NCBI GenBank assembly: GCA_026545225.1
Contig: CM048846.1
Coordinates: forward strand, 13,913,975-13,977,974
DNA: 64,000 bases
Source: Cornus controversa
Taxonomy: Eukaryota > Streptophyta > Magnoliopsida > Cornales > Cornaceae
Reading direction: 5' to 3'
Shown: in pieces, positions 22,623 through 33,047 of the stretch
Layout of the letters: each line of letters begins with the position of its first letter
Position numbering within the stretch: position 1 is the stretch's first letter
Notes under the pieces: model-generated
What the model was told of the DNA's origin: nothing
The model's database searches: none
What the model saw: the letters and a program-made list of their open reading frames with translations, nothing else
Translations under genes and position numbers: made by a program

Positions 22623-25028
22623 TGTAAAGACCATGACTATTTTTTTTTTTGTTTATGGCCATATAAGTGATTTAAATGATTATATGTGTGTTTTAAATGT
22701 AAAATACATGTTTGAAGACTCGTATAAGGGTCCAAAAAATTTTTGAAAGCGTTAGGTGAAATTTGAGATTTTTAGGTCTGGCGAACCCAGGACGTGAGTC
22801 CAGTGGGCTCGAAAATTCTAAAAATTTCATAATAATACCAAATTTTTAGATTTGAATAAATAAAATATTTGATGAATTATGGAATCTATTTCAAATCCGT
22901 AGGAGTTTTCAAAATTAAAAACAGAGGAAGGTACGTTAAGCAACCAGTGACGTTTTAGTAAATAGAAGAGGTTAGGGCTATAAATACAAGAGAAAGCAAT
23001 TAAGCACATATTCTCCTCTCATATAGCAGCCGATCAGGAGAGCCATCTCTCTCTACATTTTTCTTTTTCCTTCTCTCTTAAATTTGGAAAACTTGGGGCA
23101 TAAATTAGAATACACCGAAGAAGGGAAAGTTGATCTACATATCGAGGGTTCAAGTTTGATCCATTCAAAATCAATTTTGGATAAAGTTGAATTTGGTGAG
23201 AATTGGGGATCTTATTTTGAAGCTCTTCCAAATTAAGGTAGGAATGTTTAATTCATGAATTCCTACGTTTTTGTTAGTATGTTGGATGCTTAGAGCATCC
23301 AACTAGCTATATGTATGTTTACATTGGTTTATATGATGTTTAACATGATATAGGTAGAATTACATGGTTTAAATGGTATGCAAATATGATTTATGTGTTT
23401 ATATGCCTCCTATGTGGTTTATGTGGGCATGATTTGGAAAATTTTGGGGTTTAAGGGTAATTTTGTTCATGTTGGGGGTTTTGGGAGTTATATGTTTGAT
23501 GAATTACCTAAATGAATATGTGAGCATGATTATGTGTTATAATATGCTCCTTACGAGCAATTGAATTTTGAAAACATGCTAGTTACATTTTGAGCATGAA
23601 TGTGCATTGCAATTATGAGATGTTGTATTGTGCATTGCATGCATTTAGATTATATACGTATGATGGCAAAAGAGGGACACGTAAGGTTTGGCAAGGGAAA
23701 AAGGTATGGAATTATCAAGGTTTGGTTGATAGGGACTAGATGATCCTTAATAGGATTTCGAGTTATAAGAAGGTTTGGTATGGAGGGTTTAGCCAAGGGA
23801 GATCGGATGGTCTGTTTAGAACTCGAATTAGTGGATATATACTCGTGAGAGATGCGGTAGAATTACATGGTATATGCATAAGGCATACATGATAGGTTTC
23901 ATGGTATGTTGATTTATATTGAGTATACGAGTATGTGATTCTTGACATGTTATATGTGTTACGTGGTATTCACGGGATGGCAGGAAATGTGCCTTAGGCA
24001 TTTTTACTGAGCATGCAGGAGCTCATCCCACAATTATTAATCTTTTTCAGGTTTCGAAAAGAAGATGAGAGGAATTCACCAATCATGAGTTAATGTGGGC
24101 ATAGAAGAGCTTTTGGTTAATTTAGAATTTTCATTTGAAATGTATGTCCGGATTGTAGACCGAATGCATCCTTATTATTTATGTAACATTTCACATTTAT
24201 GAAAGTAAGTTTGATACATCTATATACATATATGCTTATGGGATATAAATGGATACAAGGAATGGAATTATGTATATTTATGAGTATGCATGAGAATTGT
24301 TAGTTGTGATATGAATGGGGTCATAGAGTGATGATCTTAAATTTTCATTTATGTTCAATTATGCATGTAGAACCATTGTGGGATGGTTGAGAAGAGATAA
24401 TGAGTGAATTAGGTGCCAATTAAATAAGGTGTGACAACTGATTGAATAGCTATGATAGATCGTAATATTCATTACGATGCATCGTAACAGACATTTTGAT
24501 GCATCGCAACATTTTGATGGATCATAGGCTATATTACGATACATCGCAGAAAAGAGAGAACTTTGGTTGCCAAATCCAGTGTATTACCCAACTTGTTACG
24601 ATATATGTGTGATGCATCATACGATTACGATGGATCATAATATGGGTTACGATGCATCGTAATTTCTAGATGTTGAGTTGAGTTGAGTTAGGTGAATGAG
24701 TGCAATTGGGGATCATTGTAAGGCCTAGTATTGAGAATAGCTTAGAATGTAATGACATTAACTTATGAGATTAAGCTTCCACTGAGTTATGAGAATAAAA
24801 GTGAGATTAAAACCCAAGTGTTCCATGTAGGAAACTTAGCGTGGACTGGTTAAGCTTCTGCGAGAGATGGTCTCGGTGATCCGGATAGGAGCTGAGGGTG
24901 ACAAGAATGTGTTTTGTCGTGTTCACTTGGGGTGACGGGTTTAGTGACCAAGTGAATGTGGCACCTCACGACTGGAGTCCAGGCTCGGACCGGTGGGTTT
25001 TTGGTGGGCCAGATTTTGGGGTGTGACA
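22623..25028 (+). mobile_element. Ty3/gypsy solo LTR (~2.4 kb)
   Basis: It starts TGTAAAGACC and ends TGGGGTGTGACA. Its first 100 bases match the minus-strand LTR start near 2020-2060, and its length equals that of the solo LTR at 51523 once insertions are removed. Candidate target duplications are TTACT and TTGCC (three of five match), so the site has diverged or the edges are off by a base. A TATA-like GCTATAAATACAAG lies near 22977. An imperfect palindrome array occupies 24458-24663. No internal region is attached. Confidence 0.75.
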
Positions 25029-25550
25029 TTGCCAAAATTTGACTTTGTTCAGTTCAAACCAAAGCCCTTGCCACGTATAACAAGTTATTCTTCACCGACA
25101 ACTTCCAAATTAAAGTCTAAAGTCTCTGAAATGAAGAGAGAAGGAAAAAATATGAAGAGGAAAAGAGATAGAGGGCTAGACGGCTCTTTGGTCTTATGTG
25201 AAATGAAAAGAATCTCAGCCACTTGATAGATATAATATCTAGGGCGTGAAATGACCAAAATGCCCCCGGGCCACTTAATGTACGCTCCCGACCTCCGTTT
25301 TTGATTTTGAAAGTGGTTATGGCTCTGAAATCACCTCCTTAACTCTTTTAACATTTATTTTGGTTCAAAACCAAAAATAAATATTTTTTAAAAAAAATTT
25401 GGATTCCCGGGCCCACCCGACCTGCGTTCCGGGCTCCGCTAACCCAAAATTTTCAAATTTCATCAAACGCTTCCAAAAGCATAAATACAGCTCAAGGTCA
25501 TTTATATAGTCTCTCTAAAAAAATATAGCTGCTGAGGTGGTTGTGAACCA
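25029..25550 (-). mobile_element. Gypsy LTR, promoter-proximal half, minus strand (right of the nested solo LTR)
   Basis: Minus-strand reading matches the U3 layout of the LTR at 1013-2100: an anti-sense GGGCCCACCCGACCTGCGTT corresponds to the GGCCCACGGGGCCTAC stretch near 1931, followed by similar AAATTTC/TTCCAAAAGC blocks. The U3 start near 25550 is ragged. Confidence 0.6.
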
Positions 25551-27070
25551 TTAAATGCTCCAAATTAATCGTTCAAATTTAAATCTTGTAAAAGCAGTCG
25601 ACTTATTAGCTTAGATAAGTCCGTTGTTCAAATGAGAAAATTCGACTATTTTAAATAACATTCAAAAGCTCAAACTCATTGGAATAATAAATTGAATTTC
25701 TATGAGCGATAATTCAACTTTTCTTTAAGGTAAGTCAATTGTTCTTAGAGGTATGTTGACTGTTCTTGTGAGCTCCAGAAGTTTTCAACCATCTAGAAAA
25801 TAAGTCGACTTCTCGTAGTGACACAAGTCGATTATTCATGTCATTTGGTAAAAACTGACAACTTGAAGTGTAAATGAGCCTAAACCATCAAAGAACTTTG
25901 TAGGACATATTTCATAGAGTTCAAGTCATATTTCTAAGAGACTAAGGACCAAATATAAGATAGAATGCAATGCATGTGGTCTTAGAATCTAGTTTTTAGA
26001 TTTTGAGCTTCAAATAAGTTATTCAAAAATAACTTTATAATTATTACTTAGCTCTCACCAATGTCTAACTACCCCAGTTCTTCTTCTTTGACATTTTTGT
26101 TTCTTTATGCTTCGTTTGGTTGAAGGGATGGAAAAATGGATAGAAGGGAGAAGGGGAGGGATGGATGAGACATCCCTATGGAAGGGAATATGTCTCCTCA
26201 CTTTTTGTTTGGTTGAATGGAAGGAATAGTAGAAAGGATTCATGGACTGATCAACTCCATTTGGTTGGAGGGATGGAAAAATGAATGGAAGGGAGAAGGA
26301 GAGGGATGGACGAGGGAAGAAAAGATCTCTCCCTTGACTTTTTTTGTTTGGTTGAATGGAAGGATTAGTATAAAGGATGCATGGGTGACACTTTTTTTTT
26401 GTTTGGTGGAAAGAAGCACATGAGAGTTTTTATATAGTTTTTTTTACCAATATATCCTCGCTATACATAATTAAAAAATATATATAATTGAAATTATATA
26501 TTTGTTTTCTATCTTCTATCCAATTTTGAAAAATTACAATTTTTTTGGAAATGATAAATTTGGAATTATATATTTGTAGGTAATTATTTTACCTTTCCCT
26601 CATTTCTTCCACCCAATTTTGGGCAGATAAGAAAACCCAAAAGAATGAAGGATGCTTCATCCCTCTCTCCCTTTCCTTCTAACCAAACAAAAGAAGGTTT
26701 TTCTATCCCTCCTCTCTTCCATCCTTCCTCAATACTTCCTTCTAACCAAACGAAGCAAAAATAAGGAGGGATACATCATCCCTCCTTACTTCCTCCATCT
26801 ATTCCCTTCCCTCCAACCAAACATGAGAAACATCATAAATCCTTCCTCTCATCCATCCCTCCTCAATCCTTCTTTTTGACCGAACATAGCATTAAACTTG
26901 AGGTTCCATCTTCTCATTCGTTGATATTGCCTTTAGATCATTGCTATCTTGAGTTTAAATAGACAGCCTAATCAATCACTCAAGTAGATATTAGCACATA
27001 ACACATTTGATGATATGTTATCATCAAAAGTAATAATTTACCCTTGGTATGAAACATTAGGTCAACACTA
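25551..27070 (-). mobile_element. Minus-strand Sirevirus-like LTR, copy A, carrying a MITE
   Basis: On the minus strand it begins TGTTGACCTAATG near 27070 and contains ATGATAACATATCATC, the typical start of these LTRs. GTCGAC motifs occur at about 25597 and 25806. Blocks at 25880-26100 and 26895-27000 are direct repeats of parts of 27150-27480. A MITE (26108-26891) interrupts it. Confidence 0.6.
26108..26891. mobile_element. MITE with TTA target duplication (PIF/Harbinger-like)
   Basis: The element starts TGCTTCGTTTGGTTGAAGG and its right end, reversed, starts TGCTATGTTCGGTCAAAAAG. It is flanked by TTA at 26105-26107 and 26892-26894. The interior alternates GGGAGGGATGGA-type purine runs and their complements, so long parts can pair. 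TTA duplications and short TIRs suit PIF/Harbinger MITEs, though the terminal bases are not the classical ones. No transposase is encoded. Confidence 0.6.
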
Positions 27071-27577
27071 GGGACCTTTGATTGAAAAGAATCATTTAAG
27101 TGCGGGTCTTAGAATTTTCTAGATTAAGAGTTGAGTTCCTTCAACTCAAACTCAATGAAGGCCTTATGAAATGTATTAATGAATGATATGCATGAAGTGC
27201 ATTGTGTTTTAGAATCCATTAAGTTAAGAGATGAGCTTTCAAGTAAGTAACTTCAAAAGTAACTTTAGAATTTAAATTTAACGCTCACCGAGTCTTTGAT
27301 ATTTAATGATGACCTTTACGTTGAAGACTTAATATTTGACTTCAATGTCTCTTGAGCTTTAGAGTGGAATCCTCGTCTTCAATGTCTTTTTGAGCTTTGG
27401 AATTCATCTTTAAAAATTAGATCATTTTTGGCCTTGCCATTGATCCATGAGCTCACTTGAGTTTGTTGGATGTATAACTTGTTTAGTATAAACTTAAGTA
27501 AACATTGAATACAACACCTTCAATAATTTGTTATCATCAAAATGTCTCATATTCCTTTAGTTTTAAACCTACTTAGG
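27071..27577 (-). mobile_element. Minus-strand Sirevirus-like LTR, copy B, truncated
   Basis: On the minus strand it starts TGTTGACCTAAGTAGG at 27577 with ACATTTTGATGATAACAAA just inside. It repeats the corresponding parts of copy A at 25880-27070 but lacks the MITE, giving an empty-site comparison. It stops where copy A starts. Confidence 0.6.
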
Positions 27578-27742
27578 TCAACACTAAATCCATGGAGGAA
27601 GAGATATACAATTATAGATAATACATACTCACTCACTACCTTATAAGAAATTACATCGGTAGAGACTTTGAACACCAAATCATGTACACACATTCTCTGC
27701 TTAGGGTATGATGTCAGATACCTAAGTCTTTCACGGTCTCCC

Positions 27743-28940
27743 TGTAAAGAAGGATAAAATAGAAACCAAGTGTCAAAAAAGGTTGTCAACACAATCTGCG
27801 GAAAAGTTGTCTACAAAGGAACCAAAGGGAAAAGAAGCAGAAGGAAATTTTTTAAAAGGGAAAGAAAACTATACGCGGGGAAAACTTACTTGCGTATGGG
27901 TTAACCACGCGGGAAAATCCTACCCACGCAGGAAATTCATACACGGGAAGGTCTCCCCCATGTATGTATTATTCACGCGAAGAACACCAACCCGCGTGAA
28001 TAACCCATACACGGGTAGACCATGCCCGCACAGGATTATTCACGCAGGAGGACCCTTCCACATCTATGAAAAACTGGCAAGCTTACAGGTATACAGAGAG
28101 TGATGGGTTTGGGGGCAATCCTCTTTAACAGGTATGCTATAGCTAGTAGTTAGATGGTGTTTCCAGGACCAACTCCCTAAAAAGAGCATGTTTTGGTAAA
28201 CACCTCTAAGCTAAAACTATGGTATACTCTCAAGAGTTACAAGGAACTATAGATGAATAGGCCGTTGTGTGGCCTTGAGCCCACAACCCTAAGTGGTAGA
28301 TCTTGTAATAGGGACCATGTAGAAGATTACTAATTCTCCCCTTCAATATAGTAAGTAGCTTGTCGCGACCAGATTGAGGAGTTGGAATTAGTATAAGGCT
28401 ACAGAGTTCCACAAACCACTTTAGGCATAGAACAGACTATGATATGGTCTGGGCGATCATAGTGTCATAATGGAGCATATGATGTCATGGTCCCAGGAAG
28501 GAAGATGGGGTGAGTGTGGTATAGAGGATTGAGAGGAAGGATCGTTGGGCTATGAGCATCTTAGGCTGTGCTAATGTGACTCCACGTGGGCACCATCACA
28601 ACATCTCTCGTGAGTGAGACCAAGTCCGTGAAGGACACAAGGACTTAGGCTTATGGTTACAACCAAGGGTGGTGAAGGAAGGGATATGCGGCCAAGTGCT
28701 ACGTAGGATGACAGCTGTCAAAAGCCCCATGCCTGAGGTCTATAAATACCTCATGGCATGGTGACATATGGATCATTCTGGTGCCCCCTCTCTCTCCTAA
28801 TCACGCTTGCTTTCTCTCTCTCTCATCTAGCACCCAGCCCACATTCTCATTCAATGTACTTAGTTTAATCTTCACCAATTCTGGTGATCCAGTCTTGTGA
28901 CAAGTCATTCCTCACAGCAAAACACTTCCACCTCTTTACA
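27743..28940 (+). mobile_element. Gypsy-type solo LTR with CTCCC target duplication
   Basis: It starts TGTAAAGAAGG and ends CCACCTCTTTACA, flanked on both sides by CTCCC (27738-27742, 28941-28945). A TATA box GTCTATAAATACCTC lies near 28738, followed by a CT-rich leader and CATTCTCATTCAATGTAC, a layout like Tat-type gypsy LTRs. No coding sequence. Confidence 0.85.
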
Positions 28941-29048
28941 CTCCCACTCCTCGTCCCTGGTATTTTACCCAATCAGTCATCATCTCTACCACACACACTC
29001 ACTGATTTCTATAAGTTACGTCTCTCTACTCTTAATGCCCCTTTGCAC

Positions 29049-30875
29049 TGTAACACCTCGTAAAATAATTCTATTTTTTGAGAATACGATAGATCATAAT
29101 ATACAATACGATTGATTGTAACATGCATTATGATTGATCCTAACATGATACGATTGATCAAAATTATGACAAAAATTTTGTTTTACAAATCTGTTTTAAG
29201 TGGGTTTCCTAGTTTGTTTTGGGTTTATATAAAATCATATTATATAAAATTTATATGTATGTATAGATAAAGAGAAAGAGAGGGAGAAGAGTAGAATACC
29301 CTAATCCTTGGTTTTGCACATACAGATTTACGAAGGACGAATTGAGACGAACGTGCAACGAGATACGTGACGTTGCTCTGCGAATTGTAAAGCAAGTTTT
29401 TTTCTTCTCTTCCCCTTTGGACTCATAAACATAGCACCTCTGATACGCACTAGGTGTATATGGTAGGGTTAATTAGGTGTAGGGAATGAAAATGTGTAAA
29501 CATAATATTTGTATGTATAATATATGTGTGTGTATATAATCTGATTTGTGAGTTTATATGCTACCATAGAGTTTAAATTAATGTGAGATGCTTAGGCAAT
29601 AAGGTTTGCTTGAGATTAAATGGGTTGTAGGTGTCCAATTTGTTACATATATTTATATACATATATGTTGCCATGGACACACAATGATGTTTATGTGGTC
29701 GCTTTGACTTTGTACAATATATTATATGCATGTATAGGCTGCTATGTTAATTGTTTGTATGTATTTATATTTATAAATCTAATTTATAAATGTATATATA
29801 TTGTTACATTTTCTATTTTAGGTGTTCTTCATGTTATAATTTGTTGTTTATGTGCAATGCTCTTCTCGTATTATTAATTAGGTTATATGTATGATTCTTT
29901 ACTAAATTTTATGAACTAGTATGATAGGTTTAAAGTGGTTTAGTACATTGATTGTTCTGAGTTTGCAAGTTATGATGATGGTTGGTTTAATGGTTGTGTT
30001 GAAATATTTTGAGTATGCAAAAGAGCATGGAATGGTACTTTTCATATGATCAATGTGAGAATTGTTTCATATAAATTGTTGATATGTTTATGTTGATTTC
30101 ATCAATTGTGAATTGTGTATGTGTATTTGAACCACTGTGGGCTGACTAATAAATTGGACTCACTAGTACCAATTAGCATGGTTGATTTGCTACGACATAG
30201 TTGAGTTACCTAGTACGTGGTTATTTGCAAGCATGGTTTAGTTGTCTATTTTTATTCTAATATATATTTGCAAGCATGATTGAGTTGCCTATTTATTTTC
30301 ATTTATTAAATTTGTAGGCATGATTGAGTTACCTATACTTTCATTAATGATCACATATGTATATTTAATATGTGTGGATGACATTGTGGGTTCTTTGTTG
30401 TATTTATGGAGATAGTGGATTTCTCGCTACTATGTTGGGTTGTAGTAGAGAGGATTTGCTCGTGGGTTTAACCCACTCTTTTGTTGATAAACTTTCAGGT
30501 CACAGAAAGTTCCAGTCGATTCACGTGTCTACATTCTACTCCAGACTTTTCAGAGTAGGGACTTAATCCAATTTTATTATCTAAATTATTAGATTATGGT
30601 TATGGATTTAGGGGTCCTTAAGTTACGAGATTCTCGAGTTTTATTTAATTGAGGATTTTGGTATTTATTTTGTACTATTTTTGGATTAATTACCTAGAGT
30701 TTTATGGAGATTTATGATATTGGAATTTATTATTTATTAGTTTTCCTTTCTGCTATTTAATTCTTTTTTTATTGCATCTTGTATTATGTACTTGTTTATT
30801 ATCAATTGCCTAACGCCTCCCCGTTTTCGTGTGTGAGCCTGACCAACTTACGCTTGAAAATTGAGGAGTGTCACA
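29049..30875 (+). mobile_element. Gypsy-type solo LTR with TGCAC target duplication
   Basis: It starts TGTAACACCTCG and ends GGAGTGTCACA, flanked by TGCAC at 29044-29048 and 30876-30880. The first 120 bases hold repeats of ACGATTGATC-type half-palindromes. Short reading frames inside are not conserved. Confidence 0.9.
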
Positions 30876-31273
30876 TGCACCCACTCTCTTCTCTTCTCTA
30901 CCCTCTCAACTCAACTCCCTCTTTATTTATAGAGTTTCTAACCTATAGTTGGGTGAGCAAGCAATACAAATTCTTATTGGACAAGAAATGCAATTACTTG
31001 AGGCTCAAGAACAATTGCTTTAGACCTAAGTCTAACAAAATATTCTCAATCCATTACAATTCAAAGCGCAACCCAAAAAGAATTTGAAACATATATAACA
31101 GTTGGTCAATCATATGAAAATTGAGTTGGACAGTGAGGGAACATGTCAACATTTCGTTCAAACCATCAACCACTTTGTTCGAACAAGCAACCACTTCGAT
31201 CCAATGAGATCACGAGAGATTTAAGAATTAAGAATATGAAAATGGGAGGGGTTACATCTATTATTTTTAAATT

Positions 31274-31275
<2 letters not shown>

Positions 31276-31340
<65 letters not shown>
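31276..31340. repeat. (TA)n microsatellite, about 64 bp
   Basis: An uninterrupted TA run. Any reading frame across it is a repeat artefact. Confidence 0.95.
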
Positions 31341-31341
<1 letters not shown>

Positions 31342-32639
31342 TTGATGGTATATGAGAACATAACATAAACATTTAATTAGTAAGAAGAGATTAAGTGGGT
31401 CTCTCTTAATGACCAAGCCTAGGGTACTTGTATTGGTATATATCGAAGATTAGTGATCACTGGTAGAAATAACTATTAAGGTAATACCAATGGCGAAATA
31501 TTGTTTTCTAGCCTCACATTCAACAAATTCAAGGCGTGAATTTATAATATTCTTAACCCTTAGATTAGTTTCATGAAGAAGAATAATAACTATGTGATTA
31601 AATCTTGTTAATCGAGATTAATGGAGCCTCACAGCATCACTTTTCTCTCTGAGCTTCAAAAGCCCGTCCCTTCTCTCTCTAACCAACCGCACAAGAAAAC
31701 CCAGAAACCCAATCAAACCCAAAAGGCTCGTCACAGCCCAATTTCCTTATTGCTTCAGTTCTCTCTTGCAATCTCAGTATGTGACTTTGAACTTGAATAT
31801 TGTAGATAATCACTAGCCAAACAAACAGATTGAAGAAAAAAAAAAAGAGAAGTCATTTGGCAAAGAATTGGTAATCAATATAAATTGTATACATTCAAAC
31901 AGGAAAAAAAAAAACGAATCCCTCCTTTTTCCTCCTACCTACAATCTTGTTAATTGTAATTTATAAATGTTATAATGATGATGATATTGATTTTTAACGG
32001 TCAATTCGTTTGACCACACAGTTGAAGTGTCGGTGTTATGCATTACCGTTAGAGGTCTGGTGTGTAATTTAAGCTTTTGTGGAGGGGGTGTGTAATTTTG
32101 GGTCGGTAGGAACATATTCCACTCTGTTCACCAATCAAAACATAAATCCAAACACCGGTCTTAGTAGAATCCCATATTCTTTCCAAAAATTCTCCAAATG
32201 TGAAATCATTCCTTAGTACGTGCCACGTATCATTCTTTAGTAAACCCAGATGATGGCTCCCCAAGCATCTTGGCTATGTATGGGCTCAAGAACACATCAA
32301 TGCTAAACTATCCTTTCATCCAAGATATATCCATATCACATTTAAGCTTGGTCCAAGATATCTTTCTCTATTTACAATTTAAAATCAATTTATATAACGA
32401 TCTACCAGTCGCAATTTCTTCTCATATTGATAGTGACGTACGCATGGGCATACACTAGTAATATAATACAGTTTCAAAGGCAGCCAAGCCGAAGTACATT
32501 AATGTAAAATTATTTCTGTTTTTCTTCTGCTGTATGGTTCAGGAATTTATCTCTGGCTACTCGTGAAGATGACAAAAACCCAAAAAACGAAAAAAACAAG
32601 ATAAATAAATTAAAAACAAAAAGAACACAGCAACTTTTC
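31341..32639. other. Intergenic region downstream of the importin gene
   Basis: AT-rich sequence with a few short open frames and no recognised repeat or domain. A CT-rich stretch near 31630-31690 could be leader-like, but no supporting coding sequence follows it. Confidence 0.45.
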
Positions 32640-32825
32640 AGAGGTTTGCCAAAATTGAGGGTACTGTACAATTAATCTACAGAAGAATCCCTGTAATTTG
32701 AGTGGGGAATTCACCAGATTTGGTAGACCCCAAGATTGCCCAGGCTTGAAAACAAGCTATCAATTTACAACAAATGCTACAGATGCCATTACCATGACTT
32801 CAATTTTGGATCAGCGTTCATAATA
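32640..32825 (-). other. Probable 3' UTR of the importin-13-like gene
   Basis: This sequence follows the stop codon on the minus strand and is less AT-rich than the intergenic DNA. No canonical AATAAA was found on the minus strand, so the end point is a guess. Confidence 0.4.
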
Positions 32826-33047
32826 TCAAGTCAGATTTGGAACATATCGATGACTGTCAGCAAATTCTCGTATTAAACGCTTCAAAACTCTTCCTCCTTT
32901 CCCTTGCATATGCCCATGATTACTCTTTCCTCCACAGCTTCTGCTCTCAAGATAATCTGTGGCAGCATCAGCAAGAGATTTGAGCCAAACAGGCACTAAA
33001 GATTCTGTTTCCCCCTGCTTTAAGTACTCAACGGGTAAAGTCTGCAC
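32826..33047 (-). CDS. IPO13: Importin-13-like terminal exon 8
   Basis: 222 bp including the TGA stop, encoding [19 protein letters not shown], then [15 protein letters not shown] and [19 protein letters not shown], ending NLT. The acceptor is ATTACCAG. It lies 12.5 kb from exon 7. Confidence 0.9.
   Translation of the reverse strand: MQTLPVEYLKQGETESLVPVWLKSLADAATDYLESRSCGGKSNHGHMQGKGGRVLKRLIREFADSHRYVPNLT

Larger units (their letters stand above)
27585..31101 (-). mobile_element. Copia LTR (same family as 11655-12312) split by two solo LTRs
   Basis: Pieces 27585-27742, 28946-29043 and 30881-31101 line up in order with 11830-12312. Shared blocks include AGAGACTTTGAACAC, ATCATCTCTACC, TCTCTACTCTT.ATGCCCCTT and the minus-strand TATA region. 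The LTR ends ATATATAACA at 31101. The interruptions are the solo LTRs at 27743 and 29049, each with a perfect five-base duplication. Confidence 0.75.

Noticed and set aside
31143-31372. Open frames on both strands with IYIYIY runs
   Set aside because: They are created by the TA microsatellite.
31621-31809. Frame starting MEPHSITFLSELQKP as a possible gene start
   Set aside because: It is short, has no recognised domain, and no downstream exon or promoter could be supported.
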